Assembly: GCA_963966185.1 (NCBI GenBank)
Contig: CAWZYM010000363.1
Location: 206,501 to 270,500 of the forward strand
Origin: Rhabditoides inermis
Lineage: Eukaryota; Nematoda; Chromadorea; Rhabditida; Rhabditidae
Length of the DNA stretch: 64,000 nt
Direction of reading: 5' to 3'
Shown here: piece after piece, positions 1-13,291 of the stretch
How the letters are laid out: each line of letters starts with the position of its first letter
Position numbering within the stretch: the stretch's first letter is position 1
Notes under the pieces: generated by a model
What the model was told of the DNA's origin: nothing
The model's database searches: none
Seen by the model: the letters and a program-made list of their open reading frames with translations, nothing else
Made by a program: the position numbers and the translations under genes

Positions 1-2067
1 CTCTCTTTCAGTCAGTGATTCCGATCAAATACTGGATACCCCAGATAAATAAGTAACAAGATCAACACAATAATTTCATCATGTCAAATGCTGCTTCAAT
101 CGAAAGTCGCAATAGATTCTTGTAAATTGTATCGCACGTTTTATTTTCGACACATGTTGTATGCAAAAATGTTTTTTTTAATGAAAGTATGCTATGTAAA
201 CTACTTATTCGTAGAATTTGGCGACATCGAGTTGTCTTCAGCATTGTGGTTTATGTGACTGCTAAAAACACAAAATACTATGTTAAAACTAGTCGGAAAT
301 CACTCACTTGACGCTTCCTCTATGACGAAGTCGAAGAAACGGAGAATATTTTTTTGTTTGTGCTGAGTGAGTTCAACAAGCAATCGATGTTGTGTTTCAC
401 GTTTCTCACAATTCGACCTTTGACAATAACCAGGAAAGAATTTTTTTTGTTGATAATTGACAAATATGTGTGACAAATTTTCAATGTGTATGATTTTCAA
501 GTTGTGCTTTGAACTGAATCGAATCGGTGTCTGAAATTATTCGTATATTTTTGTTAATTTGTTTACGTAACGAAATCATTTCATAAAATCACCTGCATAT
601 AGGCCGTTACCACCGTCCATCCTTTCTTTCAAAATTAAGAAACTACTAAAAGAACGACAACGTGAGTTTAAAAAAAAACTCACCGCAGAGTTATCTTTAA
701 AATTACTGAATAGTTCACATTCATATGATGTGCAGCAATGTGTAGGAGGGATAATTGACACTATTACCTGAATGATAAGTATAGCGAACAAGAATAATCG
801 TTTAAATTAAACTATCATGCATTTAAAATCCTAAACAGGTTTGAAAAGGTCTTCACAATAATAAATAAATTGCTTCAAAATGAACTATAACTTCTTTCTC
901 ACTACACTGGTTTACTTGAAATTTGAATTTGGACGTGAGCTAGAAACTGCTGCAACTACTCGATGTTTGAACATTTCTGGAATTAGAAATGACACTGACA
1001 ACTCAAGCATGGAAAAAACAAGCGCCAACAGTTCGTCAAAGCGCCGATAATAATATAATCATGTAGGTCTCGAACGACTAGTTCCAAAAACAACTGTATA
1101 CAGTATACTTATGATAGTTATCTGAATCCAAACTTATTACGTAGATGATTACAGAATTTGCAGTCCCACAAACATTTGAAATGGAAAAAAAACACACCAA
1201 CCATATTCAGTTGATAAGTACATATAACATATGAATAATAGTCACGTGTATACTGAAGAACAATATGTAGGAGGGAGAAATAGAACATCTGAACACAACT
1301 TGAGTGTGAACAATTTCAAGGTGAAAATAAACAAAAGCTCACCGTCTTGGTACAATAACGCAATGAGTGTCGTTTTGTATAATAACATGATGTAATAACA
1401 GCGTATTTTCGAGTAGTAGTGTGATGTGTGATCACTCTGAAATTTCGAGAAATGTGAGTATTATACTTATACCTGCGAGATACCCACTCACCTCTTTTTC
1501 TTCCTGAAGTAGACCGCCATCGTTCCTTTTCGGGCGGCTTGACAAACGCCCTGAAAAAGACACCTTTGAATATGGACACTTATGCACACTCACTGATTAA
1601 TCATTTACTTTAAATGTCAAATATTAATAATGACAAGTTACTTGAAAAAAACAACAACAAAAAACTCACTTTAATCTGGCTGATTTCGTTATATCCATCA
1701 ATTATACACGAATATGGTGCATCAGAATTCATTTATGGAATATTTAGAGTAGAATGAAGTCTGAGGAATGTTGGAAGAGAAAGAACCCGATCAGCTCGGA
1801 TCAATAGTACAAACCCCTCTCTTCTCTCTTTCTGTGACATTTGCACCGAACACATTGCGCTTTCTTTTGTCTTTTCTCTCCCGCTTTCCGAACCAAAAAT
1901 AGGTCTTTCTTTGTGAATACAATCTTATTTATTTCAAAAACACACTTTACCGCATTAAAATACAAAATAACAACACAGGAATGCAATAGCAATTCGAAAC
2001 ACATAACTTTCCAAATCATACATCGACACACCCTACTCAAGAGATACACTATCAGATCACCAGTTCT

Positions 2068-2100
<33 letters not shown>
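1..2100. other. Intergenic AT-rich region with possible minus-strand exons
   Basis: No gene can be chained with confidence. Three minus-strand blocks look exon-like because they are flanked by TTTCAG/ATTCAG and GTGAG signals: about 1550-1492, 1436-1343 and 774-689. The first two join in phase, but the third and later blocks (655-600, 430-308) do not extend a single frame cleanly. A short open stretch at 430-308 (minus) is charged and helical in character. They may be the 3' part of an unrecognised gene, or chance. The stretch from 1551 to 1925 shows nothing coding, and 1926-2100 is the RCOR 3' UTR with a CT tract. Confidence 0.3.
1928..1933 (-). terminator. Poly(A) signal of RCOR
   Basis: AATAAA on the minus strand, about 170 nt after the RCOR stop. 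The intervening 3' UTR opens with a GA tract on the sense strand. Confidence 0.5.
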
Positions 2101-2102
<2 letters not shown>

Positions 2103-5100
2103 AATCGTCGTCCAGGTCGACACACTCTACGTGGACGTCCCTCGGATCGGGCAGCTTCGAGAGAACCCTCTCCACATCCAATGACTGGGCCAGCTGAGAG
2201 CGGGCCTCTGCCGCAGACGACATGTGCTAGAAAGAGGGGGGTGGAGAGAGAGAGAGAGGGGGGGGGGGAGAGAGAGGGAGAGAGAGAGGGGGGAGAGGGA
2301 GGGAGAGAGGGAGAGAGGGAGAGAGGGAGAGAGGGAGAGAGGGAGAGAGAGAGAGAGGAAGGGGAGGGGAGAGAGGGGGAGAAGGAGAGAGATAGGGGAA
2401 GTAGAGAGAGAGAGAGGGAGAGGGAGAGGGGGGGAGTGAGAGAGAGAGGGGGAGAGAGAGAGAGAGAGAGAGACGTACCTCGTCAATGTGCGGCCGGCAC
2501 TCCTTGTAGAACCCCTTCACCATATCGGGCGTCTTCGTTCCCACCACGTCAGCCACTGCCTCATAGTCGCGGCCGTAGCGGAGGAGGCCTGAGGGCATCG
2601 ACTCTCTCTCTCCCTCCCTCCCTCTCTCCCTCTCTCTCTCCCTCTCTCTCTTTCCCTCCCTCTCTCTCACCATGGAACGCCACCATCTTCTCCTCATCTG
2701 TCCATGTGTAGGGCAGTCTGCCACTCCTTCCCACCCCCTCTTCTCTTCGATCCAACATCACTAGGTTCCTGCAACACATATGTAACACACATAGTCTACA
2801 TCGATTCTGGAAAGAAACAACTGATCGCATGTTTTCAATGCTCACAATAAATCATATCACAAGTTATGCGCCAACGATTCACTATCCATTGCTCAATCCA
2901 GAATCCTTTCAATCAGTTTAATGAATAATCGATAAACAATCTAATCGATAATCAATCGATACCCCACCGGACAGCGTCGCTGATGCCGCCTCCCAGCTGG
3001 GCCTTCTTCTTCTCCATGCGACGCTGAGTGCGCACGATTGCCAGCCGAGTCGACTCGATCTCACCACGGACCTCACTGCAAGGGACCACTGAGAGAAAGG
3101 GGGAGAGAGAGAGGGAGAGAGAGAGGGAGAGAGGGAGAGAGAGAGAGAGGGAGAGAGAGAGGGAGGGAGAGAGGGAGAGAGAGGGAGAGAGAGAGAGAGA
3201 GAGGGAGAGAGGGAGAGAGAGAGGGGGGGGAAAGAGAGATGTCCTCCCCCCTGCCGTACCCGATCTTCTTGTGGCACTGCGTGGTGTTCCCCCGTATGAC
3301 CAGCCAGTTCCCGTCCATCGCCAGCCCCCCGTCCTCGCCCCCCTCTGTCGCTGGCTGCATCATCGACTCGAACTCCGCCGCGATCTCCCGGCAGACTGCA
3401 ACTTGGTCACTTTTATATAATACTCATAGGTACAGATGTTGAAACAACAAAGATATCTCCACACTCAATCAGTGCCCGTCTGCCCTATTCCCTATGTAGC
3501 TCCTTCCGTCACCTCTCTGTTCTCCTCCTCCTTCCCCCCCCTCTCTCTCTCTTTCTCTCTTTCTCTCTCCCTTCCACTCACTTGGATCCGTCAGGGCGAA
3601 CGTCCTCTTCTTGTCGATCTGCTCCACGCTGCGCAGATCCACAGGACGGGGCTTGTTGCGCAGTCTGAAATACAATACAATACAATATTATAGAAAACAA
3701 AACAAGTTATTGTTATGTTTCACGCTCATCTTATCCTTGGCATAAACACTGTCACAAACAATTGACTTCGCACTCATTCATGGAATGCTACCAACTACGA
3801 TCGATCATCAACAAAACGAACAAATAAACCCTTTCCTCAATGTAAATATCCCAAATTCCCTAAACTTCCAAACACAGAAAACAAACGATTAAACAAGTAA
3901 ATGACTCGCTTCTGGTAGAGCCTACATACAGTAAACAAACAACAAAACACAAAACAAACAAGTAAACAGCGTACTTCTGGTAGAGACGGCAGGCGGTGCA
4001 GAGCATACTTCCATCGACGTTCTGCAGCCGCGCGCCCGCCTCCAGACAGTTCTCACACGTGCCCACTTCGAGGGTGTCCTCGTCGGCAGATCTAAGGGGA
4101 CCATCTCTCTCTCTCTTCCTCTCTCTCTTCCTCTCCCTCCATCCCTCTCTCTCTTTCTCTCTCTCTCTCTCGTCCTCCATACCTCGCTCCCTCTCCGTCT
4201 CCTCTCTCCCTCTCTGTCTCTCCACTCACTCCTCACTGTCCCTATAGTCGAACATGCTCTTATAATCGTGCTGCTTCTTCGTATTGTAGTAGAAGTTGAT
4301 GATCGAGGCCATTGTGCGGTGCGGAAGCTGAAAGGGGGCGGGGTCACGAGGGGCGGGGCTAGCATTACATTATTAAGTGCTGTTCTGTTACTCAAAATTA
4401 GTTCAAAAACGTGAAATATGTATCGCACAGACAATACTACCAACATGTTGCTTAACAATTAATGCGCACTTTAACTTCAGCTGCAGTGAATGAGGCAAAC
4501 TACATATGTTCATTCCCATACACATTACGCTTCACAGCGACAACAAATATCGATATTAATTGCATGGTGCAATGAATGAGATCTTGAAATCGAACAAAAT
4601 GAACTAACAATTATTGTAAGATGTAAATTATAAAACTATGAATAACACAGCCCTCACCGATTGCTTGATCTTCTGGAAGTTCTTTCCGTAGCTGTGGAAG
4701 GCCTGTCGGAAGAGGATCTTATCGTCCTCCGCCCACTCCTCGCTGATCTGAAAAGAGAGGGAGGGTGATCTCTCTCTCTCTCTCTCCCTCTCTCCCCCCT
4801 CTATATCCCTCCTCTCTCCCTCTTTCTCTCTCTCCCTCCCTCCTTCTCTCTCTCCCTTTCTCTCCCTCTCTCTCACATCCTCCCCTCCTCTTCCTCTCTC
4901 TCCTTCTTCCCTCTCTCCTCTCTCTCTCCCCCCACTCACCACCCTCCTCGTCCCCAGTTGCTCTCTCGCCTTGTCCATATCCCCATCGCACTTGTACAAA
5001 ACGAATAGAGCCTGAAAAAAGACTGACCCAATCCACCCAAAACCGTTTCAACAATATGTCAATCTATCGCGACGAAACATGTCATCAATACTATCAAGGT

Positions 5101-6038
5101 GTAAAATCCTAAGGAGAAAGATACGAATATAAATAAGCATGGTGAGAGAGACATAGAGACAGACAGCCAAAAATCCACATACACCCACCCTGTCTATGCC
5201 TATTCCGTGCTTGCCCACCGCCTGTTCGCAGAACAGGCTGATGTCGTCGTTCCGCCGACCCGGCGAGTCCGAGGGAGTCCACAGCTGCTGAAACGGGGAG
5301 GAGAAGGTCAAGGAAGTACATACTTGTACTTGGCTGACTGTACTTGGCTGACTATACAACAACAAAGTCCTGTTGAAACGTGACAAACGTGTACATAGCG
5401 TCTTTTCTTTTCTGACCGACTGATGGGACATGACAACAAGCAAATCACTCTGTCTCAAACTATTCACCAGTTCTATAGACGCAATTCAACAAATTCTAAA
5501 AAAATTCATATCAAGATCAAGTGAACAACGCAGAGATTGTACGTTTCTCAATTTGCCAATAACCACTGAAAATAATTTCGTGTAATATTTCCACCTTCCG
5601 AAAAACCGAAAATCGCCAAAACATCAATAAATCGAAATCTCTTGCCAACTCACCACATCCCTGTCTTCATCTTTCTGCGCGAGCTTCAGAGGAACCACTT
5701 CCGGCATACGAGCCTGGAAGGAGGAAGTAAACAGGTAAACGGGTGAACAAATAAACAGGTAAACAACCAGGAAAGCAGGTAAACAACCAGTGTAAACAAG
5801 TAAACACACGCACCACTTGAAAGTCGCCGCCGACTTTGATCGAATTGTGGTGGTCGGAGAGCATCTCTGGAAATGGTATGAAATGTATGTTTCAGGTTGA
5901 ATGTAAAACGTCTGTTTCGAAATGACAACAATTATCTGCAGGTCCGTTGTTTCTTCTACTCCTCCGCCTCCCACCTCCCGCCCTCCAAACCCACTCTGGC
6001 TGTCCGTCGGCACTGATTTCTCTCTTCCTCCCTCACTC

Positions 6039-6069
<31 letters not shown>

Positions 6070-8249
6070 TTCATTCCCTCTCTCTCCCTCACTCTGGCTG
6101 TCCGTCGGCCCACTCGGCCCATCCCTCGAGTCGTCGTCGTCACTGCCCGACGAAGCAGCAGCAGTCTTCTGAAACATGCAATGTTGAACAACACACATCA
6201 ATTCAATCGACTTGCAATCAAATATACACTGTCTTCAAACACTATGTTGCGAATAGAAAACGAATAGATGGATGGGTGAAACAATGACATGTGTATTCAC
6301 TTCATTATACGTTTCATAGTTTCTTCAAATCATCATAATATGTTTTCAACCTCAATGAAACCATCGCTATTTAAACTGTGAGTCATTACAAATCAGCTTC
6401 AACCAATAAGCATGCGACTGCGAACCAATACGATACAATTTCATGTTGGAATAGAGATACAAATCACGTATCTTTGATCATACATCGTGTCCACATGCAT
6501 CTAACGTCTACTCTCCACCGTTCCTCATCAGCTCATTTGCCCTCCACCCCATCATCAACCTCTCTCTCTCCCTTTCTCTCCCTTTCTCTCCTTCTCTCTC
6601 TCCCTCTCTCCCCCCCCCCTCTCTCTCTCTCTTCCCCTCTCTCCCTCTCTCCTTCTCTCTCTCTCTCTCCCTCCCTCCACCTTCTTAGTCGTCCCGGCCG
6701 GCCGTCCCCTCTTCCGCTTCGGCTCGGTCGTCGTCTCGCGGCTGTTGCTCTGAAACCGATCAGACAGTCACTTCACTCATCCACTCTCCTTCTCAGTCGA
6801 CTGCATACGCAATATTCTTACACATTCTATGAAGGATCATCGAGCATATCACTCGCATAAAACAGCAAACATCTGATAATCACTTCACTCATCCACTCTC
6901 CTTGTGGACTGCAAACACATTCTATACATAGTTGTAGCAAGCCCCTTCAGTATTGACATAGACCAACAACAAACAATGAGGGTTTTTTTCAAAGTAGATA
7001 GGAGAACAGATAGTAGAACATAATAGCTAGACACATGACGGAATCCTGTTTCGACCCTTTAACCTGCAGACAGGCTTACAAGTAGAATTATTTTAAGACA
7101 AACAAACAAACAAACAAACAAACAGCACGCACGTCTCTCTCGCTGGGCGTCTCCGCTTTCTTGTCCTTGTGGCTGCGCGTCAGCCGGCGCTCCTGCTTCG
7201 CCTTAGTCTGGAAAGAGTACAGTAGCCGAGTACTGATAACACTATCATTTCCATAATACAGTACACTACTCCCCTACAGTATCCCATGCTCACCTCTTCC
7301 TCCTCCTCCTCCTCGTCGTCATCTCCCTCCGCGCCTTCATCTGTAAGTAAATCGATCAATATCAATCAATAAATCAATGACGCGCACCTGCTTCGGGACT
7401 GGGCGTCTTGGACTGCTCCTTGGGCTCTTCTCTTTCTCCCTCCTCCTCCTCCTTCTTCACATCCTCCTCCATCGCCTCATCGCCCATCTCCTCATCCTCC
7501 TTGGCTTCGAACAGGGCCGGGTCCTGCCACGAATGCGTGATGGTAATTCACACTCACAACACGGTGAGATCGTGAAAAGAATGTTTCACTGTCAAAACAG
7601 TATAGTGATCGGAGCGAAAATAGGTAATGTTCCTCAAGCACGATCGGTTTAAAAATCAGCTTTCTATAATCCCCCTTCTCCTCGCCTCTCTCCATATTCT
7701 ATATCTTCCCCCCCATATATCTTCCCCCCCTCTCTCTCTCTCCCTCTCTCTCTCTATCCTCTCCCTCTCTCCACCCACCTCCTCACCCTCCTTCTCCTCC
7801 TCCAGCAGAGCCTCCTCCTCCGCCGCCGTCATCTCCGTGTCTGCGGGCGCGCCTGAATCAGGCACTCAATCAATCGTTTATCCGGAATCGTTTTATCTGA
7901 ATATGACAACACAATCCTGATGATATGAAGCATTCAGTAGTGCCTAAGATACTAGATGCATAGGCCGGTGAAAACCAGGTAGGCTGACGAGGTTAGTGGC
8001 GGGAAGACGATACTTGATCGATAATCATTCCTGGACCATTAGAGTACTTAGGTTTTCAATGACGAACGACATCCACATCATTCAAAAGTAGTGGTCAGTA
8101 TCTACGATTGTCTTCGAATTGCTTCGCAAGACTTCAGATTTGTTTTCGAAGAGACTGACTTTCTGAATAGCTACCACCGTACCGTCAACGTCTCCCAGTA
8201 GCAGGTCGTCCTCCACCTCGTCCTTCGGCACTTCACCCGAACTCGACAT
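2101..8249 (-). CDS. RCOR: CoREST-type corepressor (ELM2-SANT-zinc finger-SANT)
   Basis: Scaffold of the LSD1/HDAC histone demethylase-deacetylase complex; a nuclear protein of about 597 residues. Exons: 8249-8183, 7852-7779, 7523-7388, 7340-7294, 7207-7133, 6749-6681, 6168-6093, 5866-5814, 5713-5654, 5287-5189, 5011-4940, 4747-4658, 4327-4230, 4091-3975, 3664-3582, 3395-3260, 3075-2968, 2768-2671, 2588-2479, 2226-2101. All junction phases agree and the sum is divisible by three. Seen: an acidic N-terminus, an AT-hook-like KRKRGRPAG near 143-151, ELM2 at about 190-275, SANT1 at about 277-325 (ISEEWAEDDKILFRQAF), a C-x2-C-x15-C-x2-C finger at 351-373, a charged coiled coil at about 451-487 where vertebrate CoREST binds LSD1, and SANT2 at about 505-556. 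Domain order fits CoREST better than MTA (no BAH domain). The C-terminus is acidic (VDLDDD, stop). Which nematode paralogue (spr-1 or rcor-1) it matches was not decided. Confidence 0.9.
2227..2478. repeat. GA/CT microsatellite filling an RCOR intron
   Basis: It fills the last RCOR intron, as CT on the sense strand. Other sizeable GA/CT tracts: 2606-2670, 3090-3235, 4110-4225, 4770-4935, 6030-6090, 6560-6678, 7727-7790, 8925-9086, 11901-12000, 13698-13862, 21205-21325, 21755-21920, 22548-22660, 24447-24565, 25770-26015, 31860-31935, 55298-55402 and 58205-58255. Confidence 0.85.
6945..7065. repeat. Dispersed repeat, copy A (copy B 20660-20772)
   Basis: Both copies share CAATGAGGGTTTT, AAAGTAGATAGG, AGTAGAACATAATAGCTAGA and a CTGTAGACAG-like end. 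They are noncoding, lie in introns of RCOR and vps-54 in the same orientation, and their family is unknown. Confidence 0.5.
7862..8040 (-). mobile_element. SINE-like repeat, minus orientation
   Basis: Reverse-oriented relative of 17850-18037. Its tail sits within about 10 nt of the acceptor of RCOR exon 2 (exon start 7852), so the element forms part of the 3' splice region. Shorter pieces of the same 3' end are at about 33125-33160 (plus), 41016-41095 (minus, starting 8 nt after a DEG/ENaC donor) and 24730-24765 (minus). Confidence 0.65.
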
Positions 8250-8258
8250 TCTAGAATC
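8247..8258 (-). promoter_or_regulatory. Candidate trans-splice acceptor at the RCOR start
   Basis: On the minus strand GATTCTAG is followed by one A and then the ATG, leaving a 1-nt leader. That is too short for an ordinary 5' UTR but normal for a nematode spliced-leader site. The upstream vps-54 poly(A) signal at 8387-8382 lies about 130 nt away, a typical operon spacing. Inferred from signals only. Confidence 0.45.
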
Positions 8259-8381
8259 AGACGATGTCAGACGATGTCGTCATCTCTCTTGGCCCAGACC
8301 AGTGCTTTCAAAGTACAATCTCACGGGACGCAAACCCGAATCTTATCAAATCAAATATCAACAGAACCAAAAAGGTGAGAC

Positions 8382-8387
8382 TTTATT
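8382..8387 (-). terminator. Poly(A) signal of vps-54
   Basis: AATAAA on the minus strand, about 380 nt after the vps-54 stop and about 130 nt before the RCOR start. The rest of 8250-8764 shows no coding signal. Confidence 0.45.
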
Positions 8388-8764
8388 ACTCATAAAGCTA
8401 GCACATCTACCATATCACAGTACTAGTAATATATCACTTTCGCCATAAAGTCTTGGTATAATCTCGTCTAGTACACTTCTACGGACCCAGAAAGAGAACA
8501 CAGCTACTCTAAGCATTTGGCAACGGGTGGGACGCTAATTCGCAAATGAGACACAAAGAAAGAAGAAACACGGTGAAGCGAGTTATAGAGTGCACAACTT
8601 TTTGTATACAAGCATACATCACCCATATGCCCGAATTATGAAAACAAATAAATATCTCAAAAAAATCCAAAAAAACAAGGCACGAGTGCAAAGCGTCACA
8701 CATTTTTGGCGGGAAAAATTACGAGGGCGCGAATATTTGAGTCCGTGCGGCGTCAGATGACGCT

Positions 8765-11700
8765 TCAGCTTCTGAACATTATCTCGTTGAGCGATTCGAA
8801 CTGCATATCTCGACAGCTCTCCAGAGACAGCATACAGTGAGTATAGTAGGCATACTCTTGCGTCACGATTCTGAAACAGAAGGAAATTGAATGCATGCAT
8901 AGAATGACCTTGAATTATAACCTTCCTCCCTCTCCCTCTCTCTCCCCCTTTCCCTCTCTCTCCCTCTCTCTCTCTCTCCGCTGTCTTATACCCTCTCATC
9001 TCTCTCTCTCTCCATCTCTCTCCCCCTCCCCCTCTCTCCCCCCTCTCCCTCTCCCCTCTCTCTCCCTTCTCTCTCTCCCCCTTCTCACCCGAACGTGAGC
9101 GAGTCGTGGGGGCTGATGCCGATCTTCGCCAATTGCAGCTTCAGACTCGCCGCAAAGTTCGAGTGCACAGTCGAGAACAAAGCCTGGATGAAAGCGATTA
9201 GTTTCAATATAGAAAAGAGAAATGAAAAATGAACAGACATGTGAAGATTTGTGTAGGAGCCCTGTCTACCGTACACCATACCCACCCTGATCTGTCATGT
9301 CTACACTACACATCCCGACCTGCTATGTCCACAGTATACCCTGATCTGCCACGTTTACAATATGCCCTGACCTTCTTTGTCTACCGTACTCCATACCCAC
9401 CCTGACCTCGCTGGTCTACAGTACACCGTATACCCACCTTGATCTGTTCCTCCGGCAGTATTCCGGCGAGTCCATTGTGGAATTTGGCCATCTGCTTTCC
9501 GATCTGCTGGAAGGAGGGAGACGGAACTGCCACCGAAGACTTGACGCCCCACTGAAACACAATCACTATAGTGGTATCCTGATATATGGAAAACAGACTG
9601 TCCGTCCGTCCGTCCGTCTGTCTGTCTGTAAATGACGCTCAGTCACAATAGTCACAATAGTCAAATCGATTCGAATCAAATGTTCATCCAGAACCGGGTT
9701 GCTTAGCGCTGGAAAAACAGTGATACATTGTAACTTGTGACAAAGACGAAACCGAATTGCAATGTCCTAATGCAACAGTGTCAGTACCTGGCGTGAAACA
9801 TATCACGCGTGTCTAATGGGCGAGACGAAAATCATTTAAGACTGTAGCTTTTCAAAGCTGTGAAAAAACGTGATTTGCATAGCAATATCTACAGCTACCG
9901 GGTAGTCGGATATAGAGATGGTCCGGTTAAACTCTTCACGGTTTTTCGGTTCGGTTTAACCGGTTAAAGAAGAACTCCGGGGGAAAATAGAGTGCGGGGG
10001 GATCAGGGAAAATCATAGACTGTGATTCCGAATCGGATAGTAAAAATTTCGAGAGAAAACAAAAATTTGCATATTGAATTATTCAGTCCGATTTCTTTTT
10101 GGCAATGATATTCAAACGGGGGCGGGGCCTGATAGCCACGCCCACTTTTGCATTGTGCATGCAATCCAACGATCAGCTGTTTGTGTGTTTTCCTTGATTT
10201 CGTTCGTTTGTTCTTGTTTTTGTTAGTTATTTTTGTATTTATTCGATGCAATAGGTGTTTATGCATTTTTATCGGCTTCACAACACGATTGTTCATCAAT
10301 CAAACCCAATTTGTAGGTGTTATTTTGTTTCGAAATGTCTCGCTCGATTTGTGTCACGCCTTATTTTCATTGTTTTGTTCGTATATGTTACGTTTTTGCA
10401 GTATGTTTCCTATGTATCGATGTATGGGAACGTATTGACGCCGTACGTTTAGGTAATACGCGTTGCTGCACGTCATGATCGGCGCGGGCGGAAGTACTGA
10501 CGCGACCGCCGGACCGCCCGCTCTACAATTGTCTCAAGAACGTACAGGTCAGAAATGAAGTAATGTTCTTAATCTGATTCACCTTCACAATGTTCATTAG
10601 TATTCGTAAATAACTGTTCGAAATTAGTATTTCGTTTCTGAAACGTGTATATTCACATTGTGTCATAGTGCATAGCCTTGTTTTTTAGTGTTATTATAAT
10701 TGCGTTCTGCACATTATCATGTTTCTTTGTAGGATGAAGAGGAGAAGACGGTTGTGACATGCGGCGCAACCGTGCGACGCGAAAAAAGGGAGGAGGAAGC
10801 GAGGCGAGGAGACGCGCATGGGAATGAAAAAGGGCAAGGATATAGGAAGTAAGTGTTTCCCGTCTCACGTAAAATCGAATTATTGCTACCTGTTTAGTAA
10901 CTCTGTTCAATAACCTAACAAGCTCTTTTTGACCATGTCATTGTCGTCGATGTTGATGATGCAGTGCGTTGCAGATCTCGACGGTTCAGGCGGACGGACC
11001 GGCGGGCGGGCGGACAAAGCGATGGACCTAGGCGCGAGAAGGAAGAGCAGGAACGACACATAATGATTGAGCTATGTGATAAACGGTGATATGTGTGCAC
11101 GCTTGTCATTCTTCATTCCCATACAATTTGGAAACCTGAACGATTATGTTCCACTCTTACCGGCCTACTACCCATATGTCTGTGAGGATTTTTTTAGTTG
11201 GAATATCTATGGATGATATGATGTAGTGGATAAGTTGTAATTGATATGTTGTCATTGTGTGTATTCCATAGTGCAGCGCAAACGCGAACGGCCGCTCTCA
11301 TTCTCTCACCCTGGCCTCTCTGTGCACTGCTCACTTTCGCGCCAAAACATTGAATAGAGCGCGACCTCTGTTCGCCCGGGTGACTCTTTCCCCGGAGTTC
11401 TTCTTTAACCGAACCGAAACTTCGAAAAACCGGTTCCGGTTAACCGGTTAACCGATTTTAAAACGGTTTTCGGTTAACCGGTTAACCGAACCGTGACTTC
11501 AAAAAACCGGTTCCGGTTAACCGGTTTTAACCGGTTTTCGGTTATCGAAACCGACACTGAAGGTGTGAGATCATCAAAGATAGCGCGAGATTCAATCTCA
11601 TTTGTCAGTTACCGCCATTGTTACATAAAAAAACTCGAGAAATTTGACAATACGAGCGTCGAACTTAGCCTAGACAGTCAGCTACAGGAAACGGTTAACC

Positions 11701-13238
11701 GAAAACCGGTTTCTGTCACGGTTTTTCGGTTCGGTTAACCGGTTAACCGAAATCAAAACGGTTTCCGGTTAACCGGTTAAAAAACCGAAAACCGGAAAAA
11801 TAACCGAATTGACGGTTAACCGGACCATCTCTAGTCGGATATAATCGGCAAATGGCCGTGGTTGGACAAAACACAGTCAGTGCTATTTTTTTTTGCGCAC
11901 TCCCTCTCTCTCTCCCTCTCCCCCTCTCTTTCTCCCTCCCTCTCCCCCTCTCTTTCTCCCTCCCTCTCTATCTCTCCCCCCTCCCTCTCTCTCTCTCCCC
12001 CCACCGTGGCCAGACAGTTGACGGTGTGATGGTCGATCACCGACACCAGCTTCGACGTGATCTCATTCACGTGGTCCGCGTAGTCGACCGTCACCTGGAG
12101 AGGGAATCCAATAGACAGCAACACCGAACATCGTCAATAAACGTCGTCAATAAACTACATCGTCAATAAACAGATAAAATCCGGATTCCATACAATGGAA
12201 AAAGTCAACTTGTTGCTCGACAAAATACTTGTCACCTTATCCATATCAACTAAACTAAACACAACTATCAATACTGCGTATCCATGCATGTTTTACGAAC
12301 GTGTCTTATCTTACTTATCTACCTTTTCCTCTCATCCGCTGAACATTCCGCACCTACACGCCCAAACCCCAAATCTCGTCCTACACAAGTGTATTATCAT
12401 ATCCCCTCCCCCCGTACCTGTTGGAAGTGCCGCATCATGCCCCTCTTGTCCTCTGGCAGCTTCTCCCGCAGCTCTGCCGCCACCACCGGAACAAACGCCA
12501 CCACCAGCTGCAGGGAGCGCGCCGCCAGGGCTGCAATGGAGAACAAAAACTATATTGACTATGATTTCATTAACTAATTAACTTTAAAAAATATGGCGAA
12601 ATGGCATTTATTTAGCACATTAAAAAGTGAATAGTTCATATTCCCGCCATCCTCAAAGACATTGAGATTCAAATAAGGCGGCCAGGGCTGCAATGGAAAG
12701 GAACATGGGAGCTGAGCAAGCTGATAAACATACATATCACTGATCACATCACACAGACGGTCTCCAGCACGGCTCGGCCGATTTTTACTTCACACCAATT
12801 CCGAACCACTTTTAAAGGAACAGTGGCGACATAATTCTGCAACTAGCTACGCGCATTACCACTCATGCAAAACATTTGCCGTAGATAGGACTCGAACCAG
12901 CGAGGTCTGTGCCACTACGGCGCACACACGCATTGAGCCACATAGTAAGTGAACGAGCTTCTTTCGTCTGGGATTATGTGTTCTACCGTCAGTTCTGCAG
13001 CATTGAAGAGTTCAACGGAATGGAATTCGTGGCGGGACCAATTTTGAGTTTAAAAAATGTTGCAACAGCAAGTTGCAACATTCGAAAGCAACGGATAATC
13101 GTTGTTCTTTCTCACAAATCGATTGAGATTTGGGTTAATATGATTCTTTCGATCAGTCCGAGTCTAAAATAAGTCGTCAGTGTACCTTTAAACCAAACGC
13201 CAAACTCTCACATTCCAACAGACCCGCAAAAAGCAAAA

Positions 13239-13291
<53 letters not shown>

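Noticed and set aside
2181..2724. Several Arg/Glu/Gly- or Ser/Leu-rich open frames
   Set aside because: Microsatellite in RCOR introns; only the short exon parts at each side are coding.
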